Shown here: positions 44,631-56,779 of the stretch, piece after piece | How the letters are laid out: each line of letters begins with the position of its first letter | Numbering within the stretch: the first letter of the stretch is position 1 | NCBI GenBank assembly: GCA_947846985.1 | Contig: CANTUZ010000025.1 | Span: 2,354,100 to 2,418,099, forward strand | Source of the DNA: Fratercula arctica | Lineage: Eukaryota > Chordata > Aves > Charadriiformes > Alcidae | Direction of reading: 5' to 3' | DNA: 64,000 nucleotides | Program-made: the position numbers and the translations under genes | Notes under the pieces: model-generated | The model's input: only the letters and a program-made list of their open reading frames with translations | Databases searched by the model: none | What the model was told of the DNA's origin: nothing

Positions 44631-47600
44631 AGAACCATTCAGGTTGGAAGGGACTTCTGGAGGTCTCTAGTCCAACTTCCTGCTTAAAACAGGGTCAACA
44701 TTGAATTCAGACCAGCTTGCTCAGGGTTTTCTCTAGTCAGGGCTTGAAAATCTCCAAGACTGGAGACTGCACAACTTCTCAGGGCCCCTGTTCCACTGCC
44801 TGACTGTCCTCATGGTGAAAAACGGTTTCCTTATAGCCAGCGTGAACCTTGCTTATTTCAATTTGTGCCCATTGTGTCATCTGCCCACTATGCAACACTG
44901 TGAAGAACCTGGCTCTGTCTTCTTGATAGCCTCCTCATAGGTATTCGGGGGCTGCTATTAGGTGCCCCTGCAGCTTTCCTTGCTCCAGGCTGAACAAGCA
45001 CAGTTCCCTCAGCCTCTCCTCGTAGCGCAAGTGCTCCAGCCCCCTGACATCTTGGTGGCCCCCTGCTGAATTTGATCCACTTTATCAATTACTTTCTTGT
45101 ATTGGGGTGCCCAAAATTTGACACAGCATTCTAGATGTGATCTAATGAGCACCAGGTAAAGGAGGATAATCACTTCCCTCAGTCTACTAGCTATGCTCTT
45201 GGTAATATAGCCCAGGATACTGCTAACCACCTTTGCTGCCAGGGCACAGTTCTGGCTCATATTCAACTTGCTGTTTTCAAAGATCCTCGGGTCCTTTTCA
45301 GCAGAGTTGCTCCCCAGCCAGTCCCCAGATGGTATTGATGCCAGGGGTTCTTCTTCCCTAGGTGCAGGACTTGGCATTTCATAGAATCATTGAATCATTT
45401 AGGTTGGAAAAGACCCTTGGGATCATCGAATCCAACCATCAACCCCACTCCACAAAGTTCTCCCCTACACCATATCCCCTAACACCACATCTAAATGACT
45501 CTTAAACACATTCAGGGATGGTGACCCCACCACCTCCCTGGGCAGCCTATTCCAGTGTCTGACCACTCTTTCTGGGAAGAATTTTTTCCTGATGTCCAGT
45601 CTAAACCTACCCTGTTGCAGCTTGAAGCCATTCCCTCTTGTTCTATCGCTAATTACCTGTGAGAAGAGACCAGCACCAACCTCTCTACAATGTCCTTTCA
45701 AGTAGTTGTAGAGAGTGATGAGGTCTCCCCTCAGCCTCCTCTTCCTCAAGCTAAACAGTCCCAGCTCCTTCAATCGCTCCTCATCAGATTTATTCTCCAG
45801 GCCCATCACCAGCTTCATTGCCCTCCTCTGCCCTCGCTCCAGCACCTCGATCTCTCTCTCGTATTGAGGTGCCCAAAACTGGACACAGTACTCAAGGTGT
45901 GGCCTCACCAGTGCTGAGTACAGGGGGACAATCACCTCCCTCCTTCTGCTGGTCACACTATTTCTAATACAAGCCAGGATGCCATTGGCTTTCTTGGCCA
46001 CCTGGGCACACTGCTGGCTCATGTTCAGCCGCTTGTCAATTAGAACCCCCAGGTCCTTTTCTGCCGGGCAGCTCTCCAGCCACACTTCCCCAGGCCTGTA
46101 GCGATGCATGGGGTTGTTGTGGCCCAAGTGCAGGACCTGGCACTTGGCCGTGTTGAAGCTCATACCATTAGCGTTGGCCCATCAATCCAATCTATCCAAG
46201 TCTCTCTGTAGAGCCTCCCTGTCCTCATGCAGATCAACACTCCCGTTTAACTTGGTGTCATCTGCAAATTTACTGATGATACGCTCTATGTCCTTATCAA
46301 GGTCATCAATAAAGATGTTAAACAGAAATGGTCCCAACACTGAGCCCTGAGGAACACCACTTGTGACCGGCCGCCAGCTGGATTTAACTCCATTGACCAC
46401 CACTCTTTGGGACCGTCCATCCAGCCAGCGCTTGATCCAGCAGATCGTATGCTCATCCAGGCCATGAGCAGCCAGTTTTTCCATGAGAATTCTATGGGGG
46501 ACAGTGTCAAATGCTTTTCAAAAGTCTAGGTAGACATTTTTTGTTATCCTTAACAGCTGTAGCTAGGTTGAACTCTAGCTGCGCTTTGGCTCTCCTAATT
46601 TTCTCCCTGCATAGCTTCACTACATCTTTATAGTCTTCATGAGAGACCCGCCCCCCCTTCCAAAGGTCATAGACTCTCCTTTTGTTCTTGAGGTCCAGCC
46701 AAAGGTCCCTATTTAGCCAGGCCGGTCTCCTTCCCCGCCTACTTGTTTTTCGGCACACGGGGACAGCCTCCTCCTGTGCCCTTAAGCCTTCTCTCTTGAA
46801 GTATGTCTGGCCTTCCTGGGCTCCTATATCCTTCAGGGCAGCCTCCCAAGGGATTTTGTCCAGCAGTCTTCTGAACAGGTCAAAGTTTGCCCTCTGGAAG
46901 TCTAAGGTGGCAGTTTTACTAACCCCTCTCCTTGTTTCTCCAAGAATCAGAAATTCAATCATCTCATGATCACTGTGCCCTAGATGGCCACCAACCTTTA
47001 CTTCCCCTACAAGTTCTTCCCTGTTCACAAGAAGCAGGTCCAGGAGGGCACCTTCCCTGGTCGGCTCACTTACCAGCTGTGTGAGGAAGTTATCCTCCAC
47101 ACATTCCAGGAACCTCCTGGATTGTTCCCTCTCTGCTGTGTTGTATTCCCAGCAGATACCCGGGAGGTTGAAGTCCCCCATAAGAACAACGGCAAGTGAC
47201 TGCGAGATTTCCCCCAGCTGCTTATAGAAAGCTTCATCCACCTCACTGCTTTGGTTGGGAGGTCTATAGCAGACTCCCACAGCGATATCAGCTTTATTGG
47301 CCTTTAATTGGCCCTATTTGTCCTTGTTGAATTAAATTAAACTCCTGTCAGCCCATTCCTCCATCCTTTCTAGGTCTCTCTGAATGGCAGTCCTGCCCTT
47401 GAGTGTATTTACTTCATCCTCCCAGCTCCTGCAAACTTGACAAGAGGAAGATGCATCACCTCCTCCAGGTGTTTGATAGAGATTTTAAACAGGACAGGTC
47501 TCAGGATAGACCCCTGCAGTACCACACTTGTCACAGGCATCCCAGTAGAGTACAACCCAATAACCACCACTCTCTGAGCTCAGCCACGCAACTAGTTTTT

Positions 47601-48430
47601 AAACCCATGTAGTTGTCCACCCATCCAGACTATAATATCCCAACTTGGATACAAGAATATTGTGGGATACAGTATTGAAAACCCTGCTAAAGTCGAGGTA
47701 AATGACATCCAGTGCTCTCCCTTCATCCTCAAATCCTGCCATTTCATCACAGAAGGCAATTAGGTTGGTCAGGCATGATGGCCGCCCCTTGGTAAATGCA
47801 TGCTGACTGTTCCCAGTCACCTTCTCCTTCATGTGCCCAAAAGCATGTTCCAAGAGGACTTTACGATTTTCCCAGGATCTGAAATTCCCTGGGAATTTGA
47901 ACTTTTGCCTTTTTTTTTTTTTTTTAAAGATGAATGCAACATTTGTTCTTCTCTAGTCATCAGGGAATTCCCCTGATCTTCATGACTTTTCAAAGCTGAT
48001 AAGAGAACGGCTTCACTATGAAACCAGCCAGTTCTCTCAGCACCCTTGGATGCAACCCATCTGGTCCCATGGATCCGTACAGATTAAGTTCTCTGAAGTA
48101 ATCCCTGATTCAGTCCTCATCCACTGTTGTTAGTTTTCCTTGAACCCTGTCTCTAAGCACAGAGGCCTGGGAGACTTTGTCGGTGAAGACTGAGGCCAAG
48201 AAGGCATTGAGTACCTCAGCCTCATCTATGTCCACTGTCGCTAGATCACCCACCTCATTCAGCAATAGGCCCACCTTGTTCAGTCTTTTACTATTAAAGT
48301 GGTAGTAGAAGCTCTTGTTGCCCTTAATCTGTGATCTGTAGAGTTCCTCATGTTGCTTAAAGAAGGCTTCATCTGCTTCCTCACCCTGTCTGTAACAAAC
48401 TCCTGCCACAATCTCACTTATTGTCCTCTG
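44631..48430 (-). mobile_element. Older CR1, split by a younger CR1
   Basis: Two pieces, 44631-45378 (ORF2 C-terminal region: CQVLHLG side to the 3' end) and 47312-48430 (upstream RT: KSFYYHFNSKRLNKVG, AEVLNAFLASVF, YLDFSRVFNTVSHNIL, IQRDLERMEEWADRS). The reading joins across 45378/47312 at the Phe-Asn-Lys region preceding the VLHLG motif. Many stops; old. Confidence 0.85.
45379..47311 (-). mobile_element. Younger CR1 nested in the older CR1, with internal deletion
   Basis: 3' end at 45379 (TCATAGAATCATTGAATCA). Open stretches 46163-45465 ([16 protein letters not shown] to the ORF end), 46484-46182 ([26 protein letters not shown]) and 47280-46507 (VCYRPPNQ, LMGDFNLPGICWEY, ATLDFQRANFDLF). 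At about 46533 the frame goes straight from NKK before the RT fingers to the YLDF...KAFDT palm region, so some hundreds of bases of RT are missing. Confidence 0.88.
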
Positions 48431-48830
48431 CTTTGATCTTGTTCAGTTCCTGTTAGTTGTAAGGGTAATCTTCAGAAATTGAGACGAATGTAAGCAAAGA
48501 TATAGCTGTATCTGGGATGGAATCACTTCTTGGAAAATAAAAACAAACTGGGTAACCAAATTAATTTCCTTTATGATATTTAACTTCTGATTAAATCATA
48601 TAATGAAGGCAGCAGTCAAATATCATAAATCTGTCATCTCGTGGTAACTATTAGTTGTATGGGGAGCTATCTGTGAAGAAATAGGTTAAAGAATATTACA
48701 TAATATTGCCATTTATTTTCCCCCAGATGGATATGCAGAGTTACTGGGGGGAGTTCACTTCAAATTTTAGTGTCTTTTGTTAAGTAGTTCAAATAGTTTT
48801 TCTTTCTTTTTTTTTTTTTAATTTTTATTT
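48431..48830. other. No gene recognised
   Basis: AT-rich unique-looking sequence with a poly-T stretch (48808-48819), up to the solo LTR. Confidence 0.4.
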
Positions 48831-48835
48831 CAGTT

Positions 48836-49599
48836 TGTCGTGGTTTTGGCCGGATTGGCCAATCAGAACGACAGATGGCCCTCCCCCCTCTCTCTCCAAA
48901 GAGAGGAGAGGAAGAGATAAGGAGATTTACGAGTTTAGAAAAAGAACTAAACTACTTTAATGAAAATAATAATAAATAAGAAAATAGTAAATAATAATAG
49001 AATAATAAAAATAATTTTAAAAAGTATACAATATATACAAAACCGTATCCAGCTCTCAGGATGACGATCGCGTCACCAGCAGGCACAGGGAATGTCCCAG
49101 ACTGGAGTCATCAATGGACAGGAGCTGGATTCCAGATCTGGAGTCAGGAATGCTCGGATCGGGATCAAAGGCAGACGAACAGACAGGGTCCTCCTCGGAC
49201 GTTGGCCACTGAAGAAAAAAAAAGAGACTTGCCCCTTTGATCCCTCAGCTTTTATACTGAGCGTGATGCAGATGGGATGGAATACCCTGTTGGTCAGTTT
49301 TGGGTCACCTGTCCTGTCCGCTCCTCCCTGCAGGTGGGACCCCTCTACGCTTCTCCGCTTCTGACCCTCTAACGGGGCAAATAGCGAAGTTAGCTGACCT
49401 TGGTTGTTATAGCAATAAGTATAAGCAAGAGCCTCTGTGCCTACCATTCCTTGGTATAATCAGGTCTTATCACTCTGAGAGTGAAGAGATTCTGAACAAT
49501 ATGCTGTTAATTTCAGACTTTAGTCAGTTAGAAGAGGCCCAGCTAAAAAGTAAAATTACAAACCAGAAAATTGGTTCTGTTTTACCTCAAACCAGTACA
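48836..49599 (-). mobile_element. Solo ERV-L LTR (family A) with 5-bp target duplication
   Basis: 764 bp, TGTCGTGGTTTTGGCC start and CTCAAACCAGTACA end. CAGTT lies immediately on both sides (48831-48835 and 49600-49604), a perfect 5-bp target-site duplication. This confirms the LTR edges used for the other copies. No internal sequence remains, consistent with LTR-LTR recombination. Confidence 0.95.
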
Positions 49600-49604
49600 C
49601 AGTT

Positions 49605-50450
49605 GTACCATATTTTAATTCAAAGTAAACAGTAACTAAGCAACTGTGTGAGCTGACACAGGCAGGACAACCACAAAACCATGGATGAAAGGCAAAGAAC
49701 AAATTTAGTCTCGATACCTTGTGGACTGAGGGATCTCCAAAGCAGAACCTGGGCAGAGGCACACAAGCAGGGGACTCAGGCATCATGGATCGAGAGAGTC
49801 CTTATTAGCGATAGAGTCCTTGTTAGTGAGAGAGAGCCCAGACTTGCTGTTCTCGCCTGTATTTCAAGGGTTCAAGCAGGCGTAGTTTTCCCACTGTGCT
49901 TTGATCTTCTTCAACAGCAGGGCAGGAATTTCAAGCATGTTAGATAAGGTGTCCCTGAGTCCATCACAGACTTCTGTTATCTAAGTGCAGATGTTCTACT
50001 TACAAGCACATAAGACTGAACAACAATTAGTGTGATGTACGTGTTTTCCAGCACCCCAGGTGTGAGTCACTTGAGCATGTTTATAATCCTCCTCACCAAT
50101 CTTCTGTTACTTTCCCACAGCAACCATTTTGGCATTAGCAAGCCACTCATCCACTTCTGCTTTTACTTGGCCCAACTTTTTGTTTTAACACCAAAATAAT
50201 TATAATGATTCTTCAGTGTGTTGGCTACTTGTGCAAAATGCTATAGTGCAACTAATAGGTCTTACTTGACAGGCTTTCACCAGTATCTGTAAGAAGTATT
50301 AAGGGTTCCTCTATTATGATGAGCTACCAAGGTTGAAGAATTTCTTACTTACATGCATAGCTATGTCTTGAAAAGTGTCAGACTTAGAGGTTAATGCAGA
50401 TAGTTAGGAACCATCTGTAGTCAAGTTTTGAAAAATATTGTATTGTTCCA
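49605..50450. other. No gene recognised
   Basis: No coding or repeat content I recognise. Confidence 0.4.
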
Positions 50451-50920
50451 TTTTTAAGTTGGTTGATTCCAATTCCTCCAGGTGCCTCACCCTTAGAGAC
50501 ACATGCATATCTGGCTTCCAAGCCACAGCCTTCTCTAATGTGGGTCCCTCCCATGGGCTGCAGTTCTTCACGAACTGCTCCAGCATGGGTCCTTTCCATG
50601 GGGTGCAGTCCTTCAGGAACAGACTGCTCCAGCGTGGGCTTCCCACAGGGTCACAGCTTCCTTCAGGACACATCCACCTGCTCCACCATGGACATCCATG
50701 GGCTGCAGGGGGACATCCTGCCTCACTACGGTCTTCACCAGGGACTGCAGGGGAATCTCTGCTCCAGCACCTGGAGGACCTCCTCCCCCTCCTTCATTGA
50801 CCCTGGTGTCTGCATAGTTGTTTCTCTCATATATTCTCACTCCTTTCTCTCAGCTGCTGTTGCACAGCAGAATTTTCTTTACCCTTTCTTAAATATGTTA
50901 TCTCAGAGACGCTACCAACA
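50451..50920 (-). mobile_element. LTR fragment with ~48-bp minisatellite
   Basis: AATTCCTCCAGGTGCCTCAC recurs at 54827. The array from about 50540 to 50800 (GGGCTGCAGTTCTTCA, CTGCTCCAGC(A/G)TGGG) matches that in 43080-43500. Ends with TTTCTCTCATATATTCTCAC as in that LTR. Confidence 0.6.
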
Positions 50921-52870
50921 TTGCTGATTGGCTCAGCTTTGGCCAGTGACGGGTCTCTGTCCGATATGGGGGCAGCTTCTGGCATCGTCTCACAGAAGCC
51001 ACCCCTTCATCCCCCCTCCACTACCAAAACCTTGCCATGTAAACCAAATACAATGTCAAATACATCTAAATATAAATTGTTGCTGTTGGGGAGGGGATGT
51101 TAAAGTGCATATAGTAAATGGTGTTAAATTTATCTGGTAAGGAGAAGAACAAATCTGATTATTTTTAGACCAAGTATATTAGTATGCTATTTTTTCTTTT
51201 ATTCTACTTAATGGAATATTTGAAACATACTATATTGTTTTTACATTATAAAAACAATGAAAGAGATAAGTTACATTGAACTTTAAGCAAGCTTTTGGGA
51301 GAGGGAATAATTTGGAGGCTTATTTAGATATCATTTGGTGGTTTGTTGTTGAATTACACTTTTATGTAAACTATTTTTAATGCTTTATTACTGGGCACAG
51401 TAATAAAGTGTTGAATCACAGAACTATATTTCACATAACTTGATAGTGATGATTTTGTTTAACGAGTAACAAAAGGTTTTGATCTTGCTGTGTTTTAACT
51501 GCATATGTGCTTTTTTAAATGGAACAATGTCTTGTTGGGCAGGTGGAAACATGTAGAGTGGCTAGTTCTCTTAGCTACATGTATGCAAACTGACTATTTC
51601 CTCCCCCCCCGCCTTTTGTAAGAGGATAAGGGTTTGAGTTAAGACTCTGAGAAGGTAGTTATAAATTTGTCTCCTTCTGTACCCAGCTACCAACTTCAAC
51701 AAACCTTCTAGGAATTCAGTATCTACTTAACCTTAATCCCAAATTTGGTTGGAATTGGCCAAGAGACTCGGAAGTTAATAACTGAAGGGAGATGGATGAA
51801 CAGGTGGTGAAATTCCATATTGTTCTCCTAGGAAATCAAAACACTTCCATTTACTCTTTGCAGCTTTTATTTATAATCTATGTAAATAAAAAATATTAGT
51901 TTCGGAACATCATACTTTATTTCTTCCTATATAGTAGGGATGCTTGCTCACCAGTAGTAAATGGTGATGTAAGTTAATAATTCAAACATTTTTTAAGCAC
52001 ACCCTCTATTAATGGTTCTTTCAAGTTTATAATCAAAATATTAAGAGAAAAAATGCTGATCCTCTTATTCTTGAGAATAAATCATTCTGACATTTGAAAA
52101 AAATGTGTCCTAAAATTCTTTCAGGAGATATCAAAGTGAATTGTAAAACTAAAAGCCATAACAACAAAGTGGAACAAATCTTCCAGTAATTTCAGTGTTA
52201 GCGACTTCCCAAGGGAGAGGTAGTGTCTGAGTAGTTAATAGTCCTCAGCAGATTTTTTCTTCCATGAATATATGTAGATGTATTTGAACCCACAGGAACT
52301 TGTCTGCAGTAAGAAGTTTCGTAGCTTAACTACACATTGTGAAGAAGTACTTCCTTTTGTTCTGAACCTGTTAGTTTTGTTCCATAGCCCCTAGTCTTAG
52401 GGGACAGAGAACAGTTTTCTTCTCCATTCAGGATTTTATAGTCTTTCTTCATATCTTGCCCTTAACATTTCCCTGACTCTGAAAATTTCTATAATTATAA
52501 AATATTTGTAGCCAAGCAATTTGTGTATTTTGTTTTTACTTTTAGTGATTTGTGCAGTTACAGTACTAGGCTGTTCCCTTTCCTGAGGCTTACCGAAAGA
52601 CAATTGAACTGAATGTCTGCTGTTTATGGCTAATTTGTGACCCACTGACTATATCTGACTCTCCAAAAGAATGAATCTAGCATTTCCTGGATCCCCAAGC
52701 TCTGCACTGGAAAATGGTTTGAGACCTTATAAAGACTGCAGAGACTGGCTACCTAAACAACTTATCACACAATTGGAAGTATATGTTATGTGGCCAAAAT
52801 GGGTGTCCCTCATGACTAGGCATGCACCACCACATAGTTGAAATGCATGCCTTCTAGTCATTTGGTAGGG
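50921..52870. other. No gene recognised
   Basis: About 2 kb of AT-rich sequence free of CR1 and LTR hallmarks as far as I can see, and without a convincing reading frame. Probably the least disturbed ancestral DNA in the window. Confidence 0.45.
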
Positions 52871-52874
52871 GAAT

Positions 52875-53080
52875 GGTTGGGATATTGTCATGGGCAAGAC
52901 AGCGTTGACCCAGAGAATTTCACTTAAAAATATGTTAATTGGCAATAGATTAAATTTAATTATTAATTTAGGTATTGAAACACCTTTCTTCCCCCTTCCC
53001 CAGGCTCAACTTCAGTCCAGACGCCTTTCTTCCCCCCTCCCTGCTCTCCACTGCCCTTATTTTTGCCGTGCCTTACGCTT
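52875..53080 (-). mobile_element. LTR fragment (family C)
   Basis: TTAATTGGCAATAGATTAAATT and TTCTTCCCCCTTCCCCAGGCTCAAC resemble 42880-42990. Confidence 0.5.
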
Positions 53081-53100
53081 GGTCCCTTCAGTGAGGCAAC

Positions 53101-53731
53101 AGGCAGTGCAGGATGTTTGGAACAGTGCATCAGGAGTAGCGTGGCCAGCAGGAGTAGGGAAGTGATCATGCCTCTGTACTCAGCACTGGTGAGGCCTCAC
53201 CTCGAGTGCTGTGTTCAGTTCTGGGCCCCTCTGTACGAGAGGGACATTGAAGTGCTGGAGCGGGTCCAGAGGAGAGCTACCGAGCTGGGGAGGGGTCTGG
53301 AGACCAAGCCATATGAGGAGAGGCTGAGGGAACTGGGCATGTTTAGTCTGGAGAAGAGGAGGCTGAGGGGAGACCTCATTGCCCTCTACAGCTACCTGAA
53401 AGGAGGGTGTAGAGAGGTGGGTGCTGGCCTCTTCTCCCAGGTGAATAATGACAGGACCAGAGGAAATGGTCTGAAGCTGTGGCAGGTGAGGTTTAGATTA
53501 GATATTAGGAGGAATTACTTTCCTGAAAGAGTGGTCAGGCACTGGAACAGCCTGCCCAGGGAGGTGGTTGAGTCACCATCCCTAGAGGTATTTAAGAAAC
53601 GTCTAGATTTGGCACTTCAGGGCATGCTCTAGTGACAGAGATTGTAGGGGTTTTCTTGTGTGTGTATGGTTGGACTCGATGATCTCAAAGGTCCTTTCCA
53701 ACCATGAAGATTCTATGATTCTGTGATTCTA
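53101..53731 (+). mobile_element. CR1 3' part, young
   Basis: Open from 53101 to 53632 ([53 protein letters not shown]) and ending GATTCTATGATTCTGTGATTCTATGA. No stops in ORF2; 5'-truncated. Confidence 0.92.
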
Positions 53732-55357
53732 TGATAGTGGGTTTTCTTCCACTGCTCTTGTCTTTTTATTCATTTCCTCTGCTCTGGCATCGCTTTATCT
53801 ACAGGCTGCAGCCCCTTTTGGGAGTGTACCTGCTTTAGGTGTGTCTTATCCATGAGATGTAGTCCTCTCAGAAGCATACCACCTCCTCTGGCATGGAACA
53901 ACTACTTCTGAGAGTGTCTCCAGCTGTGTCTCCAACAGTGTCCCCTTCCTTGTGTCTCTGTTTTTCCTCACATGTGTCCCCACATGTCTCCTCCTGTGTG
54001 TCCTGCCCTCAGCTGCTACCACCCTTTGTAAAATATGTTTGTGCAGAGGTGTCATGTGTTCCCTTGGTTGAAGTTTTGGTATGTGGTGGGTTGTTTTCAT
54101 CAGTTGCTAAGCTGGCTGTAACCAGCTGTGACTAGCACAGGACAGTTCATGGCCTATGCATGCACAGATCAGCCCTGCAGCCCCCTGCTAGCAAAACCCC
54201 TCCATTTATGCTAAATATAGATATACTGCAAGTACTTCAAGGGAATCTTTGCCACCAGCTGTTGCTGCAAGGTGAAGCATCACTGAACCAAAAAGGGAAA
54301 ATCAGACAATGTATCAAACTAAGCCTTTCAAAAATATAATCTTGTTATTGACTTAGCTGCATTGCACATATTTAATAACCTGAAATATTAATGCATTTTT
54401 CTGAATGTTCCATGTGCCTAGCACATAATATATATGACCCAAACAAAGCTTTTCACTTTACAAATGTTCATGTGTAAGATCTCAACTTTAACATTGCTCA
54501 GAGAATTAAATTAAAATAGCCTAGGATGTTTTGTTCATTAACAAGAACGTTAATGTAGTAGCTTACTATCTCTAATTCATGTACTTTAGCTTTAAATGGT
54601 TAGACACATTCACAAAAGCAATACGCACATATGCCCACTGGATCGATCCTCCAGTAGCTGGACTTAGACACTCAATCTACCCAGTAGCTGGGTCCTGGAT
54701 CCCCCCCGTCTCCCCAGTTGCCTCCCACAGAAACACACACACATATAAATGAGTCTTTTATTTCATCCCCAGACCCCACAGTCTCTTTGGCAGTTGGCTT
54801 GGACCCCCTGGTCCCTCTGATAGCCAATTCCTCCAGGTGCCTCACCCTTAGAGACACACGCATACCTGGCTCCCAAGCCACTTCACCTACTTGCTGGCTA
54901 TTCTGATTTGATAGTCACTAGTGATCATGCACTGACTTACACACCCTCACTCGCTCACTCCAGTTGCTGGCACCACGGACACATGGCCTGTGATCCCCAC
55001 TGCAGTTGGTGGCACTTAGATCTTTGTATATACACACATGCACAGAGAATTGAGAGTCATAATGACAAGACAGGCTGCATTAGTCAGGCACAGGGCATGG
55101 CCAGACAAGCATACCGACCGGCCACCTGCTTACACACAGTTGGCCTTTTTTATCCCCTTATCCTTCTATTTTCCCCACACTTGTTCCTCCCCAAGTCTCC
55201 TAGATCCCTTTCATTCCCCACTTTTGGTTCCTCCCCTAAAGATCCCATAAGTCCTGTGCAATCCCAAAAGGCTCTTCCCCTGCATCCCTAGGGGTATGGA
55301 ATGCATTATGACAGTTACTACCCTCAGGCCGAAAGGTGCTTGGGGGAGTTGCCCATT
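53732..55357. other. Minisatellite remnant and unassigned sequence
   Basis: 53785-53900 carries two to three units of the 49-bp-type minisatellite (GTGTACCTGCTTTAGG, CTTATCCATGAG). About 54640-55330 shows short blocks (CCAGTAGCTGG repeated at 54651 and 54681; the AATTCCTCCAGGTGCCTCAC shared with 50468; ATAAATGAGTCTTTTATTTC) that suggest a minus-oriented LTR whose edges I cannot set. 54120-54640 shows nothing. Confidence 0.4.
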
Positions 55358-55830
55358 GATTCTCAATATGGTTGAGGTTGGGAGGGACCTCAGGAGGTCA
55401 TCTGGTCCAACATCCCCTGCTCAAGCAGGGCCACCAAGAGCAGGTTACCCAGGACCATGTCCAGGCAGCTTTTGAATATCCACAACCTCTCCGGGCAACC
55501 TATTCCAGTATTCAGTCACCCTCACAGTAAAAAAGTGTTTCCTGATGTTCACACGGAACCGCCTGTGTTTCAGCTTCTGCCCATTGCTTCTTCTCCTGTC
55601 ACTGGGCACTACTGAAAAGAGCCTGGCTCCGTCTGCTTTGCACGCTCCCTTTATATGTACCCTTCATATACATTGATGAGATCCCCCCTGAGCCTTCTCT
55701 TCTCCAGGCTGAACAGTCCCAGCTCTCTCAGCCTTTCCTCATAGGAGAAAGACTCCAGTCTCTTCATCATCTTTGTGGCCCTTTGTTGAACTCTTTCTAG
55801 TATGTCCGTGTCTAGTATGTCAACCATGTC
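55358..55830 (-). mobile_element. CR1 3' fragment, old
   Basis: GGTTGGGAGGGACCTCAGGAGG and TTCCTCATAGGAGAAAGACTCCAG show CR1 homology; the terminal ATTCTATG repeats are eroded. Confidence 0.85.
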
Positions 55831-56211
55831 TGTTGTGGTTTAACCCCAGTAGGTAGCTAAGCACCACACAGTCGCTTGCTCACTTCCCCCACAATGGGAT
55901 GGGGGGAGAAAATTGGAAGGGTAAAAGTGCAAAAACTCATAGGTTGAGATAAAGACAGTTTACTAAGAAAAAAAAAAAAAAAACAAAGAAAAGAAATTAA
56001 AAAACAAAGAAAAGGAAAACCAAGAAAAACAAGCGCTGAAAAAAACCCACCCAATTGCTCATCACCAGCCGACTGATGCACAGCCAGTTCATGAACAATG
56101 GCAGCCCCAGCAAACTTCCCCCTCACCCCAGTTTTATTGCTGAGCACGATGTCATATGGTATGGAATATTCCTTTGGTCAGATGGGGTCAACTGTCCCAG
56201 CTGTGTCCCAT
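55831..56211 (-). mobile_element. LTR (family D), first half, split by class I ERV
   Basis: TGTTGTGGTTTAACCCC start, GGTTGAGATAAAGACAG, then ...CAACTGTCCCAGCTGTGTCCC, where the class I ERV begins. The rest of this LTR resumes at 63696. Confidence 0.85.
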
Positions 56212-56730
56212 TGTGAGAAACACTCCTTATCCAATAACCATGGCTCAGGCAGTGATCGATACGAAGCACGTTTTATTGAAACATTCTTGCAAGAACGGGT
56301 GACCTAGCAGGTAGGCACACCTGAGTTCCCGAAGTAACTTCTTTTTATTTCCTATCCCCGGCCAAAATTTCCCTCCCCTGTTTCCCCATTGGCTAGGTAC
56401 TCCAGGGTTTACAGCCTATCCGATTCGCCTAAAACTACTCCCGTTTGCTCCACCTCTGTTTACTTCCCCCCATCACCCCTCCTAAACCCCTTACTTCACC
56501 TGTTTCTTTCTTCCCTTTTTTGGTATTATTGACCATGGTAGCTGGTCTCAGTTAAATGTTCATCCTCCCGTTAAACCACCAATCCGGCATAGACTGGTTT
56601 CTCCTTTGTCTAAGGGATGAGCGTTCTTGCATGTCTCCTGATAAGCCTGTTGTTAATCATTCTCTAGCTACATCATTGCAGACTGGCCAAGTTGTTCCTC
56701 TGCAAAAACAATACTTAGATTTTTCTTACA
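56212..56730 (-). mobile_element. 3' LTR of the class I ERV
   Basis: TGTGAGAAACACTCC to TTTTTCTTACA on the plus strand, 519 bp. Confidence 0.93.
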
Positions 56731-56779
56731 ATCCCTCCCCTTTCATTTTCTAAGTTTGTTGCTTTTTGCACTTACTTAT

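Noticed and set aside
55857..56147. 96-codon Phe/Leu-rich minus-strand frame
   Set aside because: Encoded by the A-rich tract of an LTR; low complexity.
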